A stretch of 10,381 nt of DNA from assembly GCA_964545345.1 (NCBI GenBank), contig CAZJFE010000025.1, positions 1 to 10,381 on the forward strand. Reading direction: 5' to 3'. Position 1 is the first letter of the stretch, and each line of letters begins with the position of its first letter. This stretch comes from JAUSKF01 sp964545345 (GTDB lineage: Bacteria > Patescibacteriota > Minisyncoccia > UBA6257 > WO2-44-18). The notes under the pieces are model-generated. The model had not been told where the DNA came from, did not search any database, and saw nothing but the letters and a program-made list of their open reading frames with translations. Of this stretch, positions 5,992 to 10,381 are shown in pieces. The position numbers were made by a program, and so were the translations under genes.

Positions 5992-6141
5992 ATGATTATC
6001 TTCGACCTCTGCTGGGCATTCATCTTCGTTGCTATTCTGATCGGTGTGCTGTCGGTTGCTTTTGACGCTTTTATCTTTGCGGTTTGTCTGACCTACATAC
6101 TGACGGCTGCTTCTAAAGATTGGTGTAAAAAGAAAGATTAG
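5992..6141 (+). CDS. 49-residue two-TM microprotein
   Basis: The frame encodes a peptide that is almost wholly hydrophobic: MIIFDLCWAFIFVAILIGVL (1-20), then SVAFDAFIFAVCLTYILTAA (21-40) and a basic end SKDWCKKKD. Two membrane passes joined by a short turn are likely. The ATG is 3 bases after the previous stop; no clear Shine-Dalgarno is present, so translation probably depends on coupling. Its stop runs into an intrinsic terminator, as for the other genes of this block, which supports it being real. No family is recognised. Confidence 0.5.
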   Translation: MIIFDLCWAFIFVAILIGVLSVAFDAFIFAVCLTYILTAASKDWCKKKD

Positions 6142-6166
6142 CTCCGCTTTACGACGGGGCTTTTTT
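6141..6166 (+). terminator. Intrinsic terminator of small-protein unit 3
   Basis: GCTCCG (6141-6146) pairs with CGGGGC (6155-6160) with one G-U pair and an 8-base loop, followed by six T (6161-6166). The last base of the TAG stop at 6139-6141 is the first base of the stem. Confidence 0.75.
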
Positions 6167-6172
6167 ATTTGC

Positions 6173-6210
6173 CAATTTTCTCCGCGAGTATGCGAGCGGT
6201 TTGAAAATTG
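6173..6210. repeat. Imperfect inverted repeat upstream of mnmA
   Basis: CAATTTTC (6173-6180) and GAAAATTG (6203-6210) are exact complements; inside them CCGC (6182-6185) and GCGG (6196-6199) also pair. The rest of 6167-6332 holds no gene I can support. One plus-strand frame stays open to 6362 but has no plausible start codon. The element could be a small mobile palindrome or an RNA structure. Confidence 0.4.
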
Positions 6211-6312
6211 AGCACCCCGCACATTTTGCGGCAAAAATATTTGCAAAAGCAATTAGAGCCGCAGGCGCTGCAGTTCGCAGAAACAAAGTGCAAAGGTTGA
6301 CCTTGATACAAA

Positions 6313-6341
6313 TTGTGCTGGGGTTAATTTTGTGGCATAAT
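6313..6341 (+). promoter_or_regulatory. mnmA promoter, leaderless type
   Basis: TTGTGC (6313-6318), a 17-base spacer, and an extended -10 TGG-CATAAT (hexamer 6336-6341). The hexamer ends 7 bases before the mnmA ATG, so transcription should begin at or within a base or two of the start codon. No Shine-Dalgarno is seen. Confidence 0.7.
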
Positions 6342-6348
6342 ATCGCCA

Positions 6349-7500
6349 ATGAAGAAGGGTAAGGTCTTTGTAGGAATGAGTGGCGGAGTGGATAGCTCCG
6401 TAGCCGCGGCATTGCTCAAAAAGCAGGGCTACGACGTGGTGGGTATTCATTTGAAGTGCTTCAACGTGGATGGCTGCGCCGCGCAAGATGCGGAAGATGC
6501 GCGCCGAGCGGCGGAGCATTTGAATATTCCTTTTTACACTTTTGATTACGAAAAAGAATATAAGAAGCGCGTGGTGGATTATATGGTGGCCGGCTACAAA
6601 AAAGGGATCACGCCGAATCCGGATGTGATGTGCAACAAAGAAATTAAATTCGGATTATTTTTTGATAAAGCGATGGAATTGGGAGCAGACTTCGTGGCGA
6701 CGGGGCACTATGTCAGACGACTAACGACTAACGACAAACGACAGGTCAATAGTTCTGATCATAAGTCGTCAGTCGTAAGTCGTCAGTTGGCCGTCGCTAA
6801 AGACGGCAATAAAGATCAAAGTTATTTCCTTTGGGCTATCAAACCGGAGCATTTGAAGAAATGTTTATTTCCGATTGGGGAATATAAAAAGCCGCAGGTT
6901 AGGAAATTGGCAGAGAAATTTGGTCTACACAACGCCGCGAAAAAAGATTCGCAGGGAATTTGTTTTTTGGGTCAGGTGGATTTGCCGGATTTTCTGAAGA
7001 AATATATTAAGCCGAAGAAGGGCGTGATTGTGGATGTGCATGGCAATGAGCTGGGCGAGCACCACGGCGCGCATTTTTATACGATCGGCCAGAGGCACGG
7101 CATAAATATAACTAATAACAAACGACTCGCGACAAACGACGGGGATACAAAGCCGCATTACGTGGTTTCAAAAGATGTGAAGAATAATGTGCTGGTTGTG
7201 GCGGAAGAAGACGCCCCGGAACTCTATCGCAAGGAGGTTGAGCTTTCTGATGTTAATTTATTTCTTCCTGTCGTCAGTCGTACATCGTCAGTCTCTGTGT
7301 ACGCCCGCGTCCGTTATCGCCAACCGGTTTCCCCGGCCCGCCTTGTCGTTCGTCGTTCGTCGTCAGTTATTCGTGGTAAGTCGTCAGTCGTTAGTTGTAA
7401 GTTAACTTTCGCCAAACCCGTAAGATTTGTCGCCTCCGGCCAGTCCGCCGTCTTCTACGACTCAAAAGGCGTAATGTTGGGAGGGGGGATTATAAAGTAA
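6349..7500 (+). CDS. mnmA: tRNA-specific 2-thiouridylase MnmA
   Basis: MnmA activates U34 of Lys, Glu and Gln tRNAs with ATP and transfers sulfur to give 2-thiouridine. The product has 383 residues, slightly long for the family. The PP-loop SGGVDSS is at 11-17, the first catalytic cysteine Cys95 is in PDVMCNKEIKFG, GHYVRR is at 119-124, KDQSYFLW at 155-162, and the persulfide-forming Cys205 is in SQGICFLG. The C-terminal barrel ends in GQSAVFYDSKGVMLGGGIIK, as expected. It appears complete and active. The oddity is that low-complexity DNA built on GTCGT/ACGAC units lies in frame in four places, coding for about residues 123-146, 253-264, 308-315 and 331-351. These fall in expected surface loops and make the loops longer than in E. 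coli MnmA (by about 14 residues after GHYVRR and 10 near the end, compared from memory). Confidence 0.95.
   Translation: MKKGKVFVGMSGGVDSSVAAALLKKQGYDVVGIHLKCFNVDGCAAQDAEDARRAAEHLNIPFYTFDYEKEYKKRVVDYMVAGYKKGITPNPDVMCNKEIKFGLFFDKAMELGADFVATGHYVRRLTTNDKRQVNSSDHKSSVVSRQLAVAKDGNKDQSYFLWAIKPEHLKKCLFPIGEYKKPQVRKLAEKFGLHNAAKKDSQGICFLGQVDLPDFLKKYIKPKKGVIVDVHGNELGEHHGAHFYTIGQRHGINITNNKRLATNDGDTKPHYVVSKDVKNNVLVVAEEDAPELYRKEVELSDVNLFLPVVSRTSSVSVYARVRYRQPVSPARLVVRRSSSVIRGKSSVVSCKLTFAKPVRFVASGQSAVFYDSKGVMLGGGIIK
6717..6788. repeat. GTCGT/ACGAC repeat within mnmA, site 1
   Basis: The left half (6717-6742) is built from ACGACTA and ACGACAA units; the right half (6763-6788) is built from AAGTCGTCAGTCGT-type units, the reverse complement of the left. 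The pair can fold back into a long imperfect hairpin. It is in frame and encodes a Ser/Val/Arg/Asn-rich loop in MnmA. Confidence 0.75.
7111..7140. repeat. ACGAC-unit repeat within mnmA, site 2
   Basis: ACAAACGACTCGCGACAAACGAC-type sequence with the same unit as site 1, left-arm orientation. It encodes the loop after GINIT in MnmA and is in frame. Confidence 0.55.
7269..7402. repeat. GTCGT-unit repeats within mnmA, sites 3 and 4
   Basis: Two tracts in the right-arm orientation: 7269-7293 (GTCGTCAGTCGTACATCGTC) and 7343-7402 (GTCGTTCGTCGTTCGTCGTC, then GTAAGTCGTCAGTCGTTAGT). They encode VVSRTSSV and a stretch with VVRRSSSV and KSSVVSCK, both in frame, on either side of the conserved YARVRYRQ strand. 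Confidence 0.65.
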
Positions 7501-7524
7501 TCCACAGGCCGTTTAGATTAACTT

Positions 7525-7533
7525 TGCTATAAT
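7525..7533 (+). promoter_or_regulatory. Extended -10 promoter of the Pro-Val protein gene
   Basis: TGC-TATAAT is a perfect -10 hexamer (7528-7533) with TGn extension, 6 bases before the ATG at 7540. A leaderless mRNA is predicted. No -35 consensus is visible at the matching distance. Confidence 0.7.
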
Positions 7534-7539
7534 AAAAAT

Positions 7540-8274
7540 ATGTTTGGGTGGATGGGTTCATTCATCGTAAGTATCGCTTATGCCGGGGCGGCGCTCCTCG
7601 GCAATTTGGGGTTGATGCCCCTCGCTGTTTTGACCGGAGAAAAACCGGTAACAGCGACCGTAGTTCAGCAAATTCCGGCTGAAGTTGATGCCGTTAAATC
7701 CGAGATTGAAATTTTAAAGCAAGAATTAGCCGCGATTAAAGCGGAAAAAGCCGCGCCACCGCCGGCGCCTGCTCCTAAACCAGCGCCTGCCCCGGCTCCT
7801 AAACCGAAACCAAAACCTGTCCCGGTTCCTGTGCCGGTTCCAGCTCCAGCTCCCGCGCCTGTACCGGTTCCCGTGCCCGTGCCCGTGCCCGTGCCCGTGC
7901 CCGTGCCCGTGCCCGTGCCTGTTCCAGTACCAGCTCCGGTTCCAGTTCCGGCGACTCCCGCTTTAGCGCCCGGACAATTTCTGACTCCCAGCGGAGCGAT
8001 CGTTGACGCGAACGGCAATCTGATTTCCGCTCCGCCAAATACCACTCCGGCGCCAAGCCCGAGCTCAACTTCTCCAGCCCCCGCTCCGGTCCCGCCTTCT
8101 GACTGGCCGCCAGCCACAAATTCCACAGTTATCATCCCTCGTTATATCGCGATAGCGGTTGAGTTTAATCCGGCCTCTTCTTGTAACCAGTTAAGCTTCG
8201 GCGGCCAGGAGTTGAAGCTTTGCGAGCTTTATAAGAATTCCAAGAGTTCCTACACCTGGGTTTACACAGATTAA
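7540..8274 (+). CDS. Signal-anchored Pro-Val/Pro-Ala repeat surface protein
   Basis: The product has 244 residues and no recognised family. Residues about 6-31 are hydrophobic (signal peptide or anchor, although the n-region lacks a basic residue). Residues 47-71 (AEVDAVKSEIEILKQELAAIKAEKA) form a likely coiled coil. A Pro-rich stalk follows at 72-140: PAPAPKP units, then uninterrupted PV repeats. A Pro/Ser/Thr linker follows (141-195), with QFLTPSGAIVDANGNLIS. The C-terminal 50 residues form a small domain with two cysteines (Cys215, Cys228) that could make a disulfide, so export is likely. The layout suggests an extracytoplasmic stalked protein, possibly oligomeric through the coiled coil. 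Its long proline runs would make translation depend on EF-P. Function is unknown. It lies between mnmA and comEC with its own promoter. Confidence 0.75.
   Translation: MFGWMGSFIVSIAYAGAALLGNLGLMPLAVLTGEKPVTATVVQQIPAEVDAVKSEIEILKQELAAIKAEKAAPPPAPAPKPAPAPAPKPKPKPVPVPVPVPAPAPAPVPVPVPVPVPVPVPVPVPVPVPVPAPVPVPATPALAPGQFLTPSGAIVDANGNLISAPPNTTPAPSPSSTSPAPAPVPPSDWPPATNSTVIIPRYIAIAVEFNPASSCNQLSFGGQELKLCELYKNSKSSYTWVYTD
7870..7917. repeat. (CCCGTG)8 microsatellite
   Basis: Eight perfect tandem copies of CCCGTG encode Pro-Val pairs in the stalk. Degenerate copies of the same dipeptide code extend to about 7819 and 7950. Copy-number change keeps the reading frame and would only alter stalk length. Confidence 0.95.
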
Positions 8275-8297
8275 TTTCCTTTTCTTTGCCGTAGCCG

Positions 8298-8303
8298 TAT
8301 AAT
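8298..8303 (+). promoter_or_regulatory. comEC -10 box, leaderless type
   Basis: A perfect TATAAT ends 8 bases before the comEC ATG at 8312. No good -35 and no TGn extension are seen. The predicted transcription start lies at about 8309-8312, at or next to the start codon. Confidence 0.6.
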
Positions 8304-8334
8304 ATCGTGCAATGCGTTTGCACGATATTTTTTT
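8301..8334 (+). terminator. Terminator-like hairpin spanning the comEC start codon
   Basis: AATATCGTGCAA (8301-8312) and TTGCACGATATT (8318-8329) are perfect 12-bp complements with a 5-base loop, followed by an unbroken T-run to 8334. This has the form of an intrinsic terminator for the Pro-Val gene, which stops at 8274. The left arm begins within the comEC -10 box and ends on the A of the comEC ATG. Confidence 0.6.
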
Positions 8335-9667
8335 CTGGTTTGCCTGCTTTTTTCTGGTCGGCGTACTTGTCGCGAGTATCGCCGCCGGATTCGCTCATCC
8401 CTATTGGATTTCGGAGTTATTAGTTTTTATTTTATCGGCCGTTTTTCTTGTCGTCCGTCGTAAGTCGTTAGTGGCTAGTAGTAAGTTGTTCGTCGTCGGT
8501 CGTTCGTTGTTTGTTGTTTTGTCGTTAGCTTTGGGCGTCGCCTACTTCTTTACTTTTGATGTTTTGTATAAATCGGATCCGCCGCCATACGGCCAGAAAG
8601 TAGTTTTTTCCGGAATCGTCAGCGATCAGGAGCAGAGGATTGATAATCAGAAGCTGGTGGTGAGTAACATTCAAATCGCCACGCCACGTTACCCGGAATA
8701 TAAATATGGCGATGAAATTAAGGTGACCGGTGTCATTAAAACTATTGAAGGGGATTGGGAAAATTATTTTAAAAAAGAAAACATCGCCGGCTTGATGGGT
8801 TTCCCGGAGATTGAGCTGATTTCCCGCGGCAACGGATCAAAAATAAAATCTGCTCTCCTGGAAGTCAAAGGATTCTTTATTTCCAGCTTCCGGAAAGTCT
8901 TCCCGTTTGATAAAGCGGCTTTTATGTCGGGTTTGGTGCTAGGCGAGACGGCGGAATTTTCCGATGAGTTCAAGGAAAAGTTAAGGGCAACCGGAACAAG
9001 CCACCTAGTCGCCCTTTCCGGCTACAACATCGCCATCATTGCGAGTACGGTTTCCAGTTTGCTCGGACTCTGGTGGTTTACTAAGCGTTTTACTTTCGCT
9101 GGGAGTACTCTGTTGATTTTTGCTTTCGTTTTAATGACGGGAGGCGAGGCCTCGGTGGTGCGGGCGGCAATCATGGGATTTTTAGTTTTACTAGCCGATA
9201 AATTCCGTCGGGTATACCATTTTCGCAATGCAGTAGCATTCACGGCCCTGGCGATGGTAGTCGTCAATCCGAAAGTCTTGGCTTTTGATATTGGTTTTCA
9301 GCTTTCCTTTATGGCGCTGATCGGCATCACCTATTTGAAGCCCTGGCTGGAGAAGCGACTGAAATGGGAAGGGCGCGCGGGTATTATTAATTGGCGGCAA
9401 AATTTGTTAACCACCTCCGCCGCTCAGGTGGCGGTCTTGCCAGTGATTTTGTATCATTTCGGAACCTTTTCTCCGATCGGAGTTTTGGCGAACGTTTTGA
9501 TTTTGGAATTCATTCCGTTGACGATGTCGTTCGGATTTTTCATCGCCTTCGCCGCGATGATTTCCACGCCATTGGCCTGGATCATCAGCTGGCCCGCCAG
9601 CATCTTGATGGGCTACGAGTTGGGAGTTATTGATTTATGTTATCGAATAATAAATTTATTTATTTAG
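8312..9667 (+). CDS. comEC: ComEC/Rec2 DNA-uptake channel, without hydrolase domain
   Basis: The product has 451 residues. ComEC carries single-stranded DNA across the inner membrane during natural transformation. Hydrophobic segments near 7-27, 33-49 and 66-83 come first, then an OB-fold/DUF4131-like domain (about 95-172, VVFSGIVSDQ, YGDEIKVTGVI). The competence domain follows, with the signature TGTSHLVALSGYNIAIIA (227-244), SVVRAAIMG (281-289), FDIGFQLSF (325-333) and YHFGTFSPIGVLANVLIL (381-398). The metallo-beta-lactamase domain that ends most ComEC proteins is missing; it is encoded by the overlapping next gene in the -1 frame. Residues 47-69 (VVRRKSLVASSKLFVVGRSL and on) are encoded by the GTCGT-type repeat, near the second and third membrane segments. 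The ATG is the only reasonable start for the first helix. Confidence 0.92.
   Translation: MRLHDIFFWFACFFLVGVLVASIAAGFAHPYWISELLVFILSAVFLVVRRKSLVASSKLFVVGRSLFVVLSLALGVAYFFTFDVLYKSDPPPYGQKVVFSGIVSDQEQRIDNQKLVVSNIQIATPRYPEYKYGDEIKVTGVIKTIEGDWENYFKKENIAGLMGFPEIELISRGNGSKIKSALLEVKGFFISSFRKVFPFDKAAFMSGLVLGETAEFSDEFKEKLRATGTSHLVALSGYNIAIIASTVSSLLGLWWFTKRFTFAGSTLLIFAFVLMTGGEASVVRAAIMGFLVLLADKFRRVYHFRNAVAFTALAMVVVNPKVLAFDIGFQLSFMALIGITYLKPWLEKRLKWEGRAGIINWRQNLLTTSAAQVAVLPVILYHFGTFSPIGVLANVLILEFIPLTMSFGFFIAFAAMISTPLAWIISWPASILMGYELGVIDLCYRIINLFI
8448..8530. repeat. GTCGT-unit repeat within comEC
   Basis: A tract with TTGTCGTCCGTCGTAAGTCG, then TTAGTGGCTAGTAGTAAGTT and GTTCGTCGTCGGTCGTTCGT, ending in GTCGTTAGCT. 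It is the same family as the mnmA tracts, right-arm orientation, in frame and without stops. It encodes Val/Ser/Arg/Lys-rich sequence between hydrophobic segments. Confidence 0.65.
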
Positions 9668-10381
9668 CTTTACTGATTTTGATTTCTGCCAACCTTTTTG
9701 TTTGGCGGGAGGCGGCTTTTGGCGAGAATAAAAATTTAGAGCTCTATTTTTTGGATGTTGGGCAGGGGGATAGCGAGCTGATTGATTTGGGGTCGGTGGA
9801 GATTTTGGTGGACGGTGGGAAAGACGCAAAAGTTTTGAGCGAACTAGGACGAGCGCTATCACCCGGGGATCGTTATATAGATTTAGTGATCGCGACGCAT
9901 CCAGATTTTGATCACTTTGGCGGTTTGATTGATGTTTTAAAAAATTATGAGGTCGGAATGGTGATTACCAACGGGCGGCGTGGAGTGGCCGACGCTTATT
10001 CCGATTTTGAGCGAGTGATCGCCGAGAAGGAAATTCCGGTAACCCAGGTTTATGCCGGCGATCAAATTCAGTTCGGAGAGACGGTTTTGAAAGTGCTGTG
10101 GCCAACTAAGACCGCCGTTGCCGGTAAAAAAGTTAATGAGTCCGGAATCGTCTTTATGTTGGAAAATAATGGCCCGCCAGGGCGGGCAAGCTTACGGGCG
10201 TTGTATACCGCAGACATTGGCTTTGAAACCGAGCAGAAGCTGGTTAAGCAATACGATTTGTCCGCCCAAATTTTGAAGGTTGGTCATCATGGCTCCAAAT
10301 ATTCTACCGATAAAAACTTTCTCGCTGAAGTGAATCCGGCGATTTCCATCATTGAAGTTGGTAAAAATAGCTATGGTCATC
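9637..10381 (+). CDS. ComEC-type metallo-beta-lactamase hydrolase (3' end cut)
   Basis: This is a partial gene: 248 codons to the window end. A hydrophobic segment at about 7-23 (FIYLALLILISANLFVW) is a signal anchor and corresponds to the helix that precedes this domain in fused ComEC. The hydrolase fold starts with LELYFLDVGQGDSELI (34-49), then DGG (59-61), the metal-binding THPDFDH (87-93), LYTADIG with Asp193, KVGHHGSKYST (214-224) and the start of the NSYGH(P) motif. This domain of ComEC is thought to degrade the non-transported DNA strand. The ATG at 9637 overlaps comEC by 31 bases, with GGGAG 10 bases upstream as a modest Shine-Dalgarno. The frame is closed by TGA at 9631, so no earlier start exists. 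A frameshifted fusion with ComEC is an alternative. Confidence 0.9.
   Translation, partial: MLSNNKFIYLALLILISANLFVWREAAFGENKNLELYFLDVGQGDSELIDLGSVEILVDGGKDAKVLSELGRALSPGDRYIDLVIATHPDFDHFGGLIDVLKNYEVGMVITNGRRGVADAYSDFERVIAEKEIPVTQVYAGDQIQFGETVLKVLWPTKTAVAGKKVNESGIVFMLENNGPPGRASLRALYTADIGFETEQKLVKQYDLSAQILKVGHHGSKYSTDKNFLAEVNPAISIIEVGKNSYGH
9652..9658 (+). promoter_or_regulatory. Possible -1 frameshift heptamer in the comEC overlap
   Basis: In the comEC frame the overlap reads A AAT TTA, which fits the X XXY YYZ slippery pattern (the same heptamer as at the Rous sarcoma virus gag-pol site). A -1 slip here leads directly into the hydrolase frame, 7 bases before the comEC TAG. No strong stimulatory hairpin lies 5-9 bases downstream; a weak one (GCCAA 9688-9692 with TTGGC 9702-9706) is about 29 bases away. 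The region is AT-rich, so chance occurrence is realistic. Confidence 0.3.
10172..10187. repeat. GCCCGCC palindrome within the hydrolase gene
   Basis: GCCCGCC (10172-10178) and GGCGGGC (10181-10187) form a perfect 7-bp inverted repeat around AG. It is much more GC-rich than its surroundings and encodes GPPGRA in a loop (residues about 179-184) before the strand ALYTADIG. It looks like an in-frame inserted palindromic unit. Confidence 0.6.

Noticed and set aside
6129..6362. Open plus-strand frame through the region upstream of mnmA, Ala/Lys-rich then hydrophobic
   Set aside because: It has no credible start codon, begins inside the preceding gene and terminator, has no Shine-Dalgarno, and runs through the mnmA promoter into the mnmA start. 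Probably a chance frame or a decayed remnant.
6717..7402. GTCGT/ACGAC tracts as a CRISPR array
   Set aside because: Units are short, degenerate and contiguous, without spacers, and lie inside a protein-coding frame with conserved flanks.
7665..8135. Long minus-strand frame with Gly/Thr/Ala repeats opposite the Pro-Val gene
   Set aside because: It is the antisense of the CCCGTG tandem repeat; repeat DNA of period 6 keeps several frames open. No promoter or start support.
1..10381. Alternative genetic code with UGA as a sense codon
   Set aside because: No TGA is used as a stop in the twelve complete genes, but the conserved genes (efp, mnmA, comEC, ATPase) read through without any in-frame TGA, which gives no positive sign of UGA reassigned to Gly. 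TAA/TAG preference alone explains it.
8312..10381. comEC as a recently broken pseudogene
   Set aside because: Both halves keep all signature motifs, and the second has its own start and an anchor helix. Separate channel and hydrolase genes are, as I recall, common in CPR. An indel or assembly error remains possible and is noted under findings.

Overview
The window looks like part of a chromosome from a Candidate Phyla Radiation bacterium (Patescibacteria, probably Parcubacteria-like). This is inferred from gene content, not from a marker gene. The clues are: an EF-P whose tip loop reads MQQRKP; a protein joining a sigma region-4 helix-turn-helix to HARE-type winged helices; a membrane protein paired with a VirD4/HerA-like ATPase; ComEC split into channel and hydrolase genes; short low-complexity repeats inside reading frames; and leaderless-looking core genes. 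All twelve visible stop codons are TAA or TAG. No tRNA, rRNA, CRISPR array or transposase was seen.

Layout. 75-1085 (+) encodes the sigma-4/HARE DNA-binding protein and ends in a hairpin. 1149-2423 and 2425-4194 (+) form a one-base-spaced pair: a membrane-anchored conserved protein and a T4SS-coupling-protein-like ATPase with a long Pro/Lys tail. An AT-rich inverted repeat separates them from the convergent gene efp (4286-4861, -). From 4900 to 6166 (+) lies an unusual block of three small transcription units that encode five very small membrane proteins. Three of these proteins share the N-terminus MAWY(W/G)WV. Then follow mnmA (6349-7500), a secreted or anchored Pro-Val repeat protein (7540-8274), comEC channel domain (8312-9667), and the ComEC-type metallo-beta-lactamase gene, cut by the window end (9637 onward).

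Two expression styles coexist. At five core genes (1149, efp, mnmA, 7540, comEC) a good -10 box ends only 6-8 bases before the start codon, so the mRNAs are predicted to be leaderless, and no Shine-Dalgarno sequence is seen. The small-protein block has ordinary promoters, strong Shine-Dalgarno sites, and intrinsic terminators that contain or overlap the stop codons. Two of its units carry a near-identical 53-nt leader able to form two mutually exclusive hairpins, the second reaching the Shine-Dalgarno and start codon. This block, with its duplicated switch-like leader, is the best candidate here for an undescribed system.

How the genes may work together: ComEC channel plus hydrolase suggest DNA uptake. 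The ATPase pair suggests a DNA- or protein-translocating machine. EF-P and MnmA are housekeeping translation factors. The roles of the small membrane proteins and the Pro-Val protein cannot be read from sequence.
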